Assembly (NCBI RefSeq): GCF_002929305.1
Contig: NZ_PJIO01000005.1
Coordinates: forward strand, 1-64,000
Reading direction: 5' to 3'
DNA from: Arthrobacter sp. GMC3
GTDB taxonomy: Bacteria > Actinomycetota > Actinomycetes > Actinomycetales > Micrococcaceae
DNA length: 64,000 bases
The notes beneath the pieces were generated by a model that was not told the DNA's origin, searched no databases, and was given only the letters and a program-made list of their open reading frames with translations. The stretch's first letter is position 1; the number at the start of each line of letters is the position of its first letter. Below, piece after piece: positions 26,180-35,004 of this stretch. A program made the translations under genes and the position numbers.

Positions 26180-27271
26180 TTAGGCACCTGCTTTCACAAT
26201 GGTGTTCACGGCTGTCACGATGCGTTCAAGATCGTTCGGTGACAGCGACGGGTGGACAGGCAGCGATAGGACTTCCCTGGCGGCAACCTCCGTATTCGGG
26301 AGGTCCTCGGTGCGGTTAAAGGAGGGCAGGCGATGGTTCGGCACGGGGTAGTACACACCAGATCCAATATTGAATTCCGAACGAAGGCGGGCATGCATAT
26401 CGTCCCGGCCGTGAGGAACCCGAATGGTGTATTGGTGGTAGACATGCTCGGCACCCTCGGCGATTTGGGGTGTTCCTACGCCTTCAAGGTTTGCCGTCAG
26501 GAAGGCAGCATTGTCCTGGCGCTGCTTGGTCCAGCCCATTACCTTGGTCAACTGGACGCGCCCAATGGCTGCGTGTAGATCGGTCATGCGGTTATTAAAG
26601 CCCACCAGCTCGTTTTCATACTGCTTGTCCATGCCCTGGTTGCGCAGCAGGCGCAGGTTCCGCTCCACAGTGGCGTCCGACGTCGAGACCATGCCGCCCT
26701 CACCGGAGGTCATGTTCTTCGTGGGGTACAGGCTGAACATCCCGAACTTGCCGAACGTGCCCACCTTCTTGCCATTGACGGCGGCACCGTGGGCCTGGGC
26801 TGCGTCCTCGTACAGGTCGATCCCGTGCTTGACGGCGAGCGCCGCGAAAGCCTCGGCAGCAAACGGGTGCCCGTAAAGGTGCACCGGCATGATCCCCTTG
26901 GTGTTCTCTGTGATCAGGGATTCCACGTGGGCAAGATCTAGCGTGTAATGATCCAGCTCAATGTCAGCGAACACCGGGGTGGCACCTGTCAGCGCCACCG
27001 CATTGCCGGTTGCAGCAAAGGTGAACGAAGGGACGATGACCTCATCCCCGCGCCCCACGCCGCAGGCGAGCAGTCCTAGGTGCAGGCCCGACGTTCCGGA
27101 GTTCACGGCAACGCTGGCCCGGCCGTCCAAAAGAACGGAAGAGAACTCAGTTTCGAAGGCAGCCACTTCGCTCCCCTGCGCCAACATGCCGGAGGCCATC
27201 ACGGCGTCGACAGCTGCACGCTCCCCCTCGCCGATGATGGGTCTTGCTGCGGGAATGAAATCCTGGCTCAT
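26180..27271 (-). CDS. DegT/DnrJ/EryC1 sugar aminotransferase (WbpE-like)
   Basis: A 363-residue PLP-dependent sugar aminotransferase, expected to convert the 3-keto sugar made by the neighbouring dehydrogenase to a 3-amino sugar using glutamate. Visible motifs are NSGTSGLHLGLLACGVGRGD, SFTFAATGNAVALTGATPVF, DLYEDAAQAHGA and the PLP-lysine region SLYPTKNMTSGEGGM (Lys near residue 186). The C-terminal part has GIGSGVYYPVPNHRLPS-like residues (NIGSGVYYPVPNHRLPSF). Its stop is 2 bp before the oxidoreductase start, and its start overlaps the acetyltransferase stop by 4 bp. Confidence 0.9.
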   Translation of the reverse strand: MSQDFIPAARPIIGEGERAAVDAVMASGMLAQGSEVAAFETEFSSVLLDGRASVAVNSGTSGLHLGLLACGVGRGDEVIVPSFTFAATGNAVALTGATPVFADIELDHYTLDLAHVESLITENTKGIMPVHLYGHPFAAEAFAALAVKHGIDLYEDAAQAHGAAVNGKKVGTFGKFGMFSLYPTKNMTSGEGGMVSTSDATVERNLRLLRNQGMDKQYENELVGFNNRMTDLHAAIGRVQLTKVMGWTKQRQDNAAFLTANLEGVGTPQIAEGAEHVYHQYTIRVPHGRDDMHARLRSEFNIGSGVYYPVPNHRLPSFNRTEDLPNTEVAAREVLSLPVHPSLSPNDLERIVTAVNTIVKAGA

Positions 27272-27858
27272 GCCTCTGCTTCCACCAAAGAATCTCCGTT
27301 TTCAACGAAGGTAGAACCCGTTTCTGGACAAACCCAGACTCCATCTCGTTCCACGAGCGGGAAGCCAGCTTTCCCGACCCATCCCCTCCGGCGTGCAGGA
27401 ACACCTGCCATCAAGGCGAAGGCCGGAACATCCTTGGTAACCACGGCGCCTGCCGCAATGGTGGCCCACCGGCCAATGGTCAGCGGAGCGATGCATACGG
27501 CACGGGCGCCGATAGAAGCGCCCTCGCCAACGGTGACGCCAACCGGAGTCCAGTCGTGGGAGCTTTTGAGGCTCCCATCTGGGGATACCGCGCGAGGATA
27601 ACTGTCGTTGGTCAATACCACTGCAGGGCCAATAAAGACGCCCTTGCCCAGCACGGCAGGCTCGTAGACCAGAGCGTAGTTTTGGATCTTGGTGTTCTCA
27701 CCAATCTGCACACCGGGGCCAACATAAGCACCGCGGCCGACAATGCAGTTGGTGCCAAGGACGGCGTCTTCACGAACTTGGGCGAGGTGCCAGATCTTGG
27801 TGCCACTGCCAAGAACTGCCTGCTCCGATACGTCTGCGCTGGCTTCGATGCTCGTCAT
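27268..27858 (-). CDS. Hexapeptide-repeat sugar N-acetyltransferase (WbpD-like)
   Basis: A 196-residue left-handed beta-helix acyltransferase. Repeats include GTKIWHLAQVREDAVLGTNC, GRGAYVGPGVQIGENTKIQN and KGVFIGPAVVLTNDSYPRAV, then GEGASIGARAVCIAPLTIG and WATIAAGAVVTKDVPAFALM. This is the WbpD/WlbB pattern: acetyl-CoA dependent acetylation of the 3-amino group of UDP-GlcNAc3N(A). The C-terminal tail with CPETGSTFVENGD is extra and may be a lid. It is coupled to the aminotransferase by a 4-bp overlap, giving an acetyltransferase-aminotransferase-dehydrogenase order. There is a 91-bp gap before the upstream GT4 gene. Confidence 0.88.
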   Translation of the reverse strand: MTSIEASADVSEQAVLGSGTKIWHLAQVREDAVLGTNCIVGRGAYVGPGVQIGENTKIQNYALVYEPAVLGKGVFIGPAVVLTNDSYPRAVSPDGSLKSSHDWTPVGVTVGEGASIGARAVCIAPLTIGRWATIAAGAVVTKDVPAFALMAGVPARRRGWVGKAGFPLVERDGVWVCPETGSTFVENGDSLVEAEA

Positions 27859-27949
27859 CCCCGGCGTCCCCTCTTTTGATCAATGGTTTACGTTCAAAGG
27901 TATGTGCCCAATGTAACCGTCTTCTAGAGTTTCATGCCCATTGTTCCAG

Positions 27950-29047
27950 TCATTGCCGGGCGTGCCTTACCTGAGAGTAGACAGCGGAGAACTGTTCGGC
28001 AATGAGAGACGGGGAAAAGCGTGTTGTAAGCGTTTCCGCGATGGCCGCCGGGCTCACGTGTTCGAACTTTTCTAGTGCCAGGCGCACGCCGGCGGCATAG
28101 CCTGCTGCAGTGGTGTCGCTGACAAGGACGCTATTCTGGGCCGTCAAGAAATCCCTGACGGCGGGAAGGTCTGTCACTACCGCGGGGACGCCTGTCGCGA
28201 CGGCCTCGGCCGCGGACATGCAAAACGTCTCATGGGCCGTAGGCAGCACAAACACATCAGCACCGCGTAATTCTTGGTGGACCTGTTCCGGGGAGACCCT
28301 ACCGGTGATGGTGAAACAGTCCTGCAAGTCGTGTGCTTGTATTTCCAGTTCTCCCCGCAAGGGGCCGTCGCCCACCCATGTCAGGGATGCGTTCAGTCCC
28401 CCTGCTCGCAGGATCCTCAGGGCTGCCACGGCAAGCTCGGGTCGCTTGCGGTTGATGAGACTTCCTACCCCCACCAGTTTCACGGCCCCGCTGGCACCGC
28501 GTCCGCGCTCTACCAGCACACCCTTGATGTCCACGACGTTAGGCACCACAGTGACGGCACCCTTGCGTGAATACCTTCGCAGTTGCTCCGCCTGGGCATG
28601 ACTGACGGCCGTGACGGCGTCGGGCAGCTTCAGGAGGTACCGAAGCCACGAAAAGCAGGCCCACAGCCAGGACACACGCGCCGGTTCCGCCATGCCGCTC
28701 CAGTGTTCGGTGTGAACCCAGGGAGTCCGCATAACTGCTTGGATCGGAGCGGCCACGGCCACCGAGGTGAAGGCCATGGTGTGCAGGATGTCGGCCTCCT
28801 TGAGTGCAGCGGCAGTGTGTCGAATCAGGGCAAGGTAACTCCACGGCCGCCGCGGCGACAGGGGTATCCGGGTGACGGGTATGCCCCCAAAGTCCTCCGC
28901 GATCACGGCGCCGGCACCACCCAACCTGACATGGATGACCCGTACATCGTGTCTGCCGGCAAGTGCTTGGACGTGGCTTAGATTGAATGGAGCCGTTGAC
29001 GGCGCACCGGCGTCGGGATACCAAGTGGTGAAGACGACGACCCGCAC
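27950..29047 (-). CDS. Family 4 glycosyltransferase
   Basis: A 365-residue GT-B enzyme. The N-terminal domain starts VRVVVFTTWYPDAGAPSTAP and contains ADILHTMAFTSVAVAAPIQA and WVHTEHWSGMAEPARVSWL. The C-terminal domain has KLVGVGSLINRKRPELAVAA and VFVLPTAHETFCMSAAEAVA. The open frame extends to 29275 but overlaps the dehydrogenase gene in an unlikely sequence. The GTG at 29047, 7 bp after that gene's stop, is the best start, although AGGA is closer to it than usual. The sugar it transfers is unknown; the operon position suggests a product of the same pathway. Confidence 0.83.
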   Translation of the reverse strand: MRVVVFTTWYPDAGAPSTAPFNLSHVQALAGRHDVRVIHVRLGGAGAVIAEDFGGIPVTRIPLSPRRPWSYLALIRHTAAALKEADILHTMAFTSVAVAAPIQAVMRTPWVHTEHWSGMAEPARVSWLWACFSWLRYLLKLPDAVTAVSHAQAEQLRRYSRKGAVTVVPNVVDIKGVLVERGRGASGAVKLVGVGSLINRKRPELAVAALRILRAGGLNASLTWVGDGPLRGELEIQAHDLQDCFTITGRVSPEQVHQELRGADVFVLPTAHETFCMSAAEAVATGVPAVVTDLPAVRDFLTAQNSVLVSDTTAAGYAAGVRLALEKFEHVSPAAIAETLTTRFSPSLIAEQFSAVYSQVRHARQ

Positions 29048-29054
29048 GTCCTGA

Positions 29055-30344
29055 CTACGCCTTGCCGATGACGCGGTAGGTGACACCGGGCCACTTTTCG
29101 GCGGAGCTGATGCGCCGGCCGTCGATGAAGGCCTTGATACCTGGTAGATCAGCAGGAACCAGTGCGCGGTATTCGGCATGGTCAGCCTGCACAACCGCCG
29201 CATCCACTGGATCACCCCAGTGATAGGCCGCAAACCCGAGTGCGGCCAGTTCCTCGTCCGTGTACATGGGGTCATGGACGAGTGCCGTTCCGCCGCGGCG
29301 TTTGATGGCGTCGACGGCGTCGAACACGCCTGAGAATGCGGTTTCCTTCACGCCTCCCCGGTAGGCTGCGCCGAGCACGACGACGCGTGCCCCTGTCAGC
29401 TCGCCATAGGCACCTTCCAGCAGTCCGATGGTGTAGTCGGGCATGCCGGCGTTGGCGGCGCGGGCGGCGCGCACCACGGTCGCATCGGGATCGTTCCACA
29501 GATACAGGCGCGGGTAGACGGGGATGCAGTGCCCGCCCACGGCGATGCCGGGCTGGTGGATGTGGCTGAACGGCTGTGAGTTGGAGGCGGCGATGACCTG
29601 GTAGATGTCGATCCCGGTCTTGGCCGCGTAGCGCGCAAACTGGTTTGCCAGCCCGATGTTGACGTCGCGGTACGTGGTCTCTGCCAGCTTCGCCAATTCG
29701 GAGGCTTCAGCCGAGCCCAGATCCCACACGCCGTTGCCGCGGTCCAGGTCGGGACGGTCGTCGAAATCCAGGACCGATTCGTAGAATTCGATGGCCTTTG
29801 CCGCGCCAGCCTCTGACAGGCCGCCCACCAGCTTGGGGTACTTGCGCAGGTCCTCAAAGACACGGCCGGTCAGCACGCGCTCCGGGGAGAACACCAGGTG
29901 GAAGTCCTTGCCTTCGACCAGGCCAGAGCCTGCCTCCAGGGCTGGCTTCCAGCGGGTCCTTGTGGTGCCCACGGGCAACGTGGTCTCGTAGGCGACAAGC
30001 GTGTTTGGCGTGAGGTGGCGGGCCAGCTCCGCGGTGGCCGCATCCATCCACGCAAAGTCCGGATTGGCCTCTGAATCAACAAAGAGCGGCACTACAAGCA
30101 CCACGGCGTCGGCGCCGGGGACCGCTTGGGCATAATCCGTCGTCGCCCGCAATTTACCAGCAGGAACCAGCTCTGAGAGCTTCTCCTGCAGGTGAGCCTC
30201 GCCCGGAAATGGCTCCATCCCGGCGTTGACCAGATCCACCACGGCCTGGTTGACGTCAACGCCCACCACGTCGTGTCCTTTAGAGGCGAACTGGACAGCC
30301 AGCGGTAGGCCGATCTTGCCAAGTGCGATGACAGCAATCTTCAC
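29055..30344 (-). CDS. UDP-sugar 6-dehydrogenase (WbpA/WecC family)
   Basis: A 429-residue nucleotide sugar dehydrogenase that oxidises C6 of a UDP-N-acetylhexosamine to the uronic acid in two NAD steps. The N-terminal Rossmann motif is IAVIALGKIGLPLAVQFASK, followed by VVLVVPLFVDSEANPDFAWM and FHLVFSPERVLTGRVFEDLR. The catalytic Cys lies in GIAVGGHCIPVYPRL (near residue 274). The C-terminal UDP-binding domain starts near VVVLGAAYRGGVKETAFSG. As first gene of the minus-strand operon it opens the diacetamido-uronate pathway. Whether it takes UDP-GlcNAc or UDP-ManNAc is not fixed, but the downstream WbpB/E/D-like enzymes favour UDP-GlcNAc. Confidence 0.9.
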   Translation of the reverse strand: MKIAVIALGKIGLPLAVQFASKGHDVVGVDVNQAVVDLVNAGMEPFPGEAHLQEKLSELVPAGKLRATTDYAQAVPGADAVVLVVPLFVDSEANPDFAWMDAATAELARHLTPNTLVAYETTLPVGTTRTRWKPALEAGSGLVEGKDFHLVFSPERVLTGRVFEDLRKYPKLVGGLSEAGAAKAIEFYESVLDFDDRPDLDRGNGVWDLGSAEASELAKLAETTYRDVNIGLANQFARYAAKTGIDIYQVIAASNSQPFSHIHQPGIAVGGHCIPVYPRLYLWNDPDATVVRAARAANAGMPDYTIGLLEGAYGELTGARVVVLGAAYRGGVKETAFSGVFDAVDAIKRRGGTALVHDPMYTDEELAALGFAAYHWGDPVDAAVVQADHAEYRALVPADLPGIKAFIDGRRISSAEKWPGVTYRVIGKA

Positions 30345-30580
30345 GTTGTGGTCGCCTAATCTCTCGAATCTGCTGGATGGCCTGGGTGGAGCTGCGGCCC
30401 ATGCCTTGGGACTACAGTATCGAGCTTTGCCACCAACGTACCTTTCCTGACGATGAGGGCACGTTCTTGGTCCCCGGGAACCAAACTAATAGACGCAAAC
30501 CGGCCCGCTTTCATAAACAACGTCTAGGTCGACCAGACCTTTTCTCCAGCCAACGGTATTACGCTGGTGAGTTAAGTCAC

Positions 30581-32065
30581 ATGCGTGTTTTGAAGGAGAT
30601 GCTCACAGTCGAAAATGATCCAGAATCCATGACCGCAGGCCCTGCCGCCACGTCCGGTTCCGGAGGGAAAACGGTTGCTGTGATCTTGGCGGGTGGCGTT
30701 GGGGCCCGGATAGGACTCTCCATTCCGAAGCAGCTCATTCCTGTGGCAGGACGAACGTCCCTTGAGCACGCCGTGGATGTATTCAATAGCTCTCCCTGCA
30801 TCGATTCCATTCTGGTGATGATGGAGCCCGGCCATGTGGCGACAGCCCACAAAATTCTGGATTCCGAAAGGTTTGAAAAGCTGACGAAAATTCTGCCTGG
30901 GGGCTCCACACGCAATAAGTCGACTCAACTCGCCTTGGCCGCCATCAGTGACGACAACGCCAAGGTCCTCTTTCACGACGCCGTCCGACCACTGGTGGAC
31001 CACCACATCATCCAAGCGTGTGTCGTCGCCTTAGACGAATACGACGCCGTCGATACGGCCATTGCGTCGGCCGACACCATCATTGAAGTCGATGTACAGA
31101 ACCGTATTACCGGGGTTCCGCGCCGCAGTTCACTTCGCCGCGGTCAGACTCCTCAGGGTTTCCGGCGCGGCGTTCTGGCCCAGGCGTATGAAATTGCTGG
31201 AACAGACCCTGATTTTGAGGCCACCGATGATTGCTCGGTGGTGTTGAGATACCTGCCGGATGTCCCGATTGTGGTGGTAGAGGGCAGCGACGCCAACATC
31301 AAGATCACCCAGCCAGTCGATATCCATCTTGCCGACAAACTTTTCCAACTCCGCGAGTTCTCTGCCCCCGGCAACGCCCAGTCGCTGGAATTGTTGGAGG
31401 GCCAGAGCATTGTCATTTTTGGATCAAGTTCCGGCATCGGCAAGGAACTAGCATCGCTCCTGCGCCGGGCCGGAGCCACTGTCCACGGATTCAGCCGCGG
31501 CGAGAACGGCACCGACATCCAAGATCGAGCCGAGGTCCGTCGTGCCCTGGAACAATCGCACAATATCAGCGGACGAATTGACCACGTGGTTCTTTCTGCC
31601 GGGATCCTCCACATGGGGCCCCTGATGGAAATGGATGATTCGGACCTTGAGGCCAGCCTTGGTACGAATTTGACCGGCGCGATCGTGGTAGCCCAGGAGA
31701 GCTATCGATATCTTCGGGCCTCGTCGGGCTCCCTTCTGTTCTACACCTCCAGCTCGTACACGCGGGGAAGGGCCAACTACAGCGTGTACTCAGCAACGAA
31801 GGCCGCCGTGGTGAACCTGATGCAGGCTCTCGCCGACGAATGGTCACCCGAACATATCCGGGTCAATTGCATCAATCCTTCCCGCACTTCTACCCCAATG
31901 CGAACAGCCGCATTTGGCGAGGAAGATCCGTCTACGCTGCTCGGCAGCACCCATGTAGCGACGGCCAGCGCTTCTGTACTTGCATCCGCGGATACAGGTC
32001 ATATCTTCGATTTGCGGTTGCCGCAGAACGATCCCATCCCGACATTTAATGAAGTGCTTCTGTGA
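30581..32065 (+). CDS. Bifunctional CDP-ribitol synthase: IspD-like plus SDR reductase
   Basis: A two-domain enzyme of about 494 residues. The N-terminal half is an IspD/TarI-like cytidylyltransferase, with KTVAVILAGGVGARIGLSIP (near residue 33), KQLIPVAGRTSLEHAVDVF, FHDAVRPLVD and RRGQTPQGFRRGVL. The C-terminal half is an SDR, with SIVIFGSSSGIGKELASLLR (near 278) and the Tyr-Lys pair in NYSVYSATKAAVVNLMQAL. This is the arrangement of Haemophilus Bcs1/Acs1, which reduces ribulose 5-phosphate and makes CDP-ribitol. Another polyol is possible. The frame is open to 30377; the ATG at 30581 is preferred, though the RBS is weak and ATGs at 30599 and 30629 are possible. It overlaps the LicD-like gene by 4 bp. 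Confidence 0.85.
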   Translation: MRVLKEMLTVENDPESMTAGPAATSGSGGKTVAVILAGGVGARIGLSIPKQLIPVAGRTSLEHAVDVFNSSPCIDSILVMMEPGHVATAHKILDSERFEKLTKILPGGSTRNKSTQLALAAISDDNAKVLFHDAVRPLVDHHIIQACVVALDEYDAVDTAIASADTIIEVDVQNRITGVPRRSSLRRGQTPQGFRRGVLAQAYEIAGTDPDFEATDDCSVVLRYLPDVPIVVVEGSDANIKITQPVDIHLADKLFQLREFSAPGNAQSLELLEGQSIVIFGSSSGIGKELASLLRRAGATVHGFSRGENGTDIQDRAEVRRALEQSHNISGRIDHVVLSAGILHMGPLMEMDDSDLEASLGTNLTGAIVVAQESYRYLRASSGSLLFYTSSSYTRGRANYSVYSATKAAVVNLMQALADEWSPEHIRVNCINPSRTSTPMRTAAFGEEDPSTLLGSTHVATASASVLASADTGHIFDLRLPQNDPIPTFNEVLL

Positions 32066-33930
32066 CTAGTTCACTGACAGCCAGTATCGCTGGCCTACAA
32101 GCCGCTCTGGGGGTGAATTCCGAGTTTCCAACCCCCGTGGGTGCACTGGCGAACGTGTTTTTTGGGGGACGCCGGATCTGGACATTTCGAGTTGATCCAG
32201 CCCAGTGGGACCCGCAGCTTGGACGGCTCACTGTTGACTGGCCTCCCGCACTTGTCCCACATCTTTCAGGGACAAGCGTAGCGAAACTGGAGATTTTGCA
32301 AGAACTTGGCCTGCCGGCGTCGTACGTAGCCGAAGGGACCGCGCGCTTCCGCGACCACTCAGATGAACTACAGCTCTTGGATCCACTTAGTGGCACCGAA
32401 TTGGTGGTGAACAAGTGGGGACGAATGGCCAAGTCATTTGAGTCGGTGAACACACGGCTAATGACGGACGTGTTGGCATCCGCAAAGTCACTCATTACTT
32501 TGCTTGCCGACACGATGGACTTGGATCTATTCATCACCGGCGGGACGCTACTGGGTTTGGTTCGGGACGGGAAGCTGATCGCCAACGACGACGACGCCGA
32601 CCTGGCTTATGTCAGCAGGCATGAGAACCCTAGTGACATTGTTTTGGAATCTTATGAGGTGGAGCGCGTTCTTGCCGAGCACGGGCTGGAGACCGTGCGT
32701 CACTCAAGCGGCCACTTGCAGGTCATGTTTGGTGGGACAGAATTCACCGACGGATACTATGTGGACATCTTCACCTACTTTGTCGCCGAGGGATGGTTTT
32801 ACGGCACTTTTCACGCGCGGGAGATTTCACGAGACGTCACCGTTTTCCCTCTTGGAACCATCACGGCCGGTGAGCTCCAGTTGCCCATTCCTGCGAACTC
32901 AGAGCAGATGCTACGGGCCATTTATGGGCCTACATGGCGGACACCGGATCCTGCCTTCGAGTTCCACACTCCCGACGCTGCACAACGGCGCTTCTACTGG
33001 TGGTTGAACCACTTCGACAAATTTCGTGAGGATTGGGAAGACTACCACCGCCGGCTGATCAGTCGGGATCAGGAGCCTGCGGCGTCGGCACTGTCGTCGT
33101 GGCTCATCGCGGAACTGGAGCCGGGATCCACGGTGCTGGAAGTGGGCTGCGGCCTAGGGGCGGACGCGTTGGCTCTGGCGGCCGCCGGGCACCATGTGCT
33201 GGCCTGCGACTACAGCCGTCCGGCCATTGCCACGGCCCGCAGCCGCTCCGGATCGGCGGCTGGCAACCGAGAACCGTTGAACTCCTTGGCCCAATTCACT
33301 GTTGCGAATGTGTGCTCAATCCGAGACATGGCCCAACTGGTGAAACAGGCGGCCGCACTCGCAGGACCGGGCGTCCCGATTCAGGTGGTCTCCAAGAACC
33401 TGTTGGAGGATCTGCACTTTTTAGGAAGGGACAACACGTTGATGGTGTTGTCCCATCTGCTTGATCGTGGCGGGCGGGCCTACCTGCAAATGCGCAGTCC
33501 ACAGCCCACGGAAGAATCCAGGGACCCCTACCAGCCAGATGGAGAAAAGGTCTTCGATTTGTGGGACTTCCGGCGACGGCTGGCCTTCTACAACTTGAAG
33601 ATTGTGAAGTCGCGATTCATCAAGGACCCTGAGCAAGACCGTACAACCATCAGCTACATCATCGGGAAAGGTCCCCACAAAATGAGTGTCCTAGATTTCC
33701 CCCAGCGGGTGACCAGGAAGGTGGCGCGCACACTGCGCGAAATGCGCGGCAAGGGAACCGAAGCACACGACGCTGGTTCTTCAGGGCGTCGCATAGCTCG
33801 CCTGGAGCACGATCTTCAGGAACTTCAGCGCAAAGTCCTGACCCTTAACCGTGACCTGGACGAGTCACGCCGGCTGAACTTGCGGGCCGCCGAGCTGATG
33901 GATGTGGCGTTCAAACAACTCTCGTCCTAA
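32062..33930 (+). CDS. LicD/FKRP-like phosphotransferase fused to a SAM methyltransferase
   Basis: A 622-residue fusion. Residues about 150-320 form a LicD/fukutin-type nucleotidyltransferase domain, with FITGGTLLGLVRDGKLIAND then DDADLAY, the metal-binding Asp cluster. Residues about 350-540 form a Rossmann methyltransferase, with STVLEVGCGLGADALALAAA and GHHVLACDYSRPAIATA. The end (about 575-615) is a coiled coil. Known LicD/FKTN/FKRP enzymes transfer phosphocholine or ribitol-phosphate from a CDP donor. The GTG start overlaps the stop of the CDP-ribitol synthase-like gene (GTGA), which strongly suggests that they use the same CDP-polyol. The methyltransferase might cap the added group. A hairpin ends the unit at 33941-33970. 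Confidence 0.82.
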   Translation: MTSSLTASIAGLQAALGVNSEFPTPVGALANVFFGGRRIWTFRVDPAQWDPQLGRLTVDWPPALVPHLSGTSVAKLEILQELGLPASYVAEGTARFRDHSDELQLLDPLSGTELVVNKWGRMAKSFESVNTRLMTDVLASAKSLITLLADTMDLDLFITGGTLLGLVRDGKLIANDDDADLAYVSRHENPSDIVLESYEVERVLAEHGLETVRHSSGHLQVMFGGTEFTDGYYVDIFTYFVAEGWFYGTFHAREISRDVTVFPLGTITAGELQLPIPANSEQMLRAIYGPTWRTPDPAFEFHTPDAAQRRFYWWLNHFDKFREDWEDYHRRLISRDQEPAASALSSWLIAELEPGSTVLEVGCGLGADALALAAAGHHVLACDYSRPAIATARSRSGSAAGNREPLNSLAQFTVANVCSIRDMAQLVKQAAALAGPGVPIQVVSKNLLEDLHFLGRDNTLMVLSHLLDRGGRAYLQMRSPQPTEESRDPYQPDGEKVFDLWDFRRRLAFYNLKIVKSRFIKDPEQDRTTISYIIGKGPHKMSVLDFPQRVTRKVARTLREMRGKGTEAHDAGSSGRRIARLEHDLQELQRKVLTLNRDLDESRRLNLRAAELMDVAFKQLSS

Positions 33931-33940
33931 ACCGTGCGGT

Positions 33941-33970
33941 CTGGTGCCCTGACCTGACGCAGGGCACCAG
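33941..33970. terminator. Bidirectional hairpin between convergent genes
   Basis: CTGGTGCCCTG (33941-33951) pairs perfectly over 11 bp with CAGGGCACCAG (33960-33970), loop ACCTGACG. It lies between the stops of the LicD-like gene (33930) and galE (33977). Neither side has a good T run, so termination efficiency is uncertain. Confidence 0.7.
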
Positions 33971-33976
33971 TAACTC

Positions 33977-34993
33977 CTAGGAAGCGTCGTAGCCGTTCGG
34001 ATTGCTTTCTTGCCAGTGCCAGTGGTCCTGGCACATCTGTGCCAGATTTCGATGCGCCGACCATCCAAGATCGGCCAACGCCGACGACGGGTCCGCATAG
34101 CTGACCGCAGCATCGCCCGGTCGGCGCGGGGCAAACTCAAACGGAACTGGCTTACCTGCGGCGTCACCAAACGCCTGGATTACTTCCAGTACTGAAGACC
34201 CGTTGCCGGTGCCCAGGTTCCAGGTGAACACTCCCTGGTGGGTTGGCAGGTAGTCAAGAGCTGCCAGGTGGCCTGCGGCGAGATCCATAACGTGGATGTA
34301 GTCGCGCACACCGGTGCCGTCCGGCGTTGGGTAATCGTTGCCGAACACCATGACCTTTTCCCGGCGTCCTACTGCAACCTGGGCAACGAAAGGCAGCAGG
34401 TTGTTGGGAATCCCGGTGGGATCCTCACCAATGCGGCCAGACTCATGGGCACCAACCGGGTTGAAGTAACGCAACAGCGCCACACGCCAGGTGGGGTCCG
34501 AGGCACCCAAGTCCGTGAGAATGTCCTCGATCTGCTCCTTGGTGCGCCCGTACGGGTTAGTCGCATCCAACGGCATCTTCTCGATTAGCGGTACCTCTTC
34601 GCTGGCACCATAAACGGTGGCGGACGAACTGAACACCAGAGTGCGAACGCCATGCTTGTCCATGGATGCCAGCAGGGTCAGGGTGCCCACAATGTTGTTC
34701 TGGTAGTAGCGCAGCGGCTGGGCCACTGACTCCCCCACCGCCTTCAAACCGGCAAAGTGGATCACTGAGTCAAAGTTGCCCGTTGAGAATAATGCGTCAA
34801 CACCGGCGGCGTCCAGCAGGTCCAGTTCAACAAATTCTGGGTGCCTGCCTGTGAGTTCTTCGACCCTACGCAATGATTCCGGGGATGAGTTCGCCAAGTT
34901 ATCAAGCACGACGACACTGTGCCCGGCTTCCAGCAAACAAAGTACTGTATGCGAGCCGATATAGCCGGCGCCGCCGGTGACCAGAACTTTCAT
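33977..34993 (-). CDS. galE: UDP-glucose 4-epimerase GalE
   Basis: A 338-residue SDR epimerase interconverting UDP-glucose and UDP-galactose. The motifs are [51 protein letters not shown] with the Tyr-Lys pair, and the C-terminal substrate site [25 protein letters not shown] precedes the ATG. It supplies UDP-galactopyranose, which the mutase encoded at 58244-59428 converts to UDP-Galf. It shares direction with rmlCD, 11 bp upstream, so the three genes rmlB, rmlCD and galE probably form one transcript. Confidence 0.95.
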   Translation of the reverse strand: MKVLVTGGAGYIGSHTVLCLLEAGHSVVVLDNLANSSPESLRRVEELTGRHPEFVELDLLDAAGVDALFSTGNFDSVIHFAGLKAVGESVAQPLRYYQNNIVGTLTLLASMDKHGVRTLVFSSSATVYGASEEVPLIEKMPLDATNPYGRTKEQIEDILTDLGASDPTWRVALLRYFNPVGAHESGRIGEDPTGIPNNLLPFVAQVAVGRREKVMVFGNDYPTPDGTGVRDYIHVMDLAAGHLAALDYLPTHQGVFTWNLGTGNGSSVLEVIQAFGDAAGKPVPFEFAPRRPGDAAVSYADPSSALADLGWSAHRNLAQMCQDHWHWQESNPNGYDAS

Positions 34994-35004
34994 GGTGTCC
35001 TTTT

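Noticed and set aside
24016..29047. A toxin-antitoxin or defence system among the accessory genes
   Set aside because: Every gene in this stretch fits nucleotide-sugar synthesis or glycosyl transfer; no nuclease, restriction or toxin motif was found.
29396..29863. Minus-strand frame of 155 codons inside the UDP-sugar dehydrogenase gene
   Set aside because: It is Ser/Thr/Pro/Trp-rich and lies wholly within a gene with clear catalytic motifs in another frame.
30377..30580. N-terminal extension of the CDP-ribitol synthase-like gene
   Set aside because: The residues have no IspD resemblance, and homologues of this type begin close to the AVILAGG motif; I treat this part as upstream regulatory DNA.
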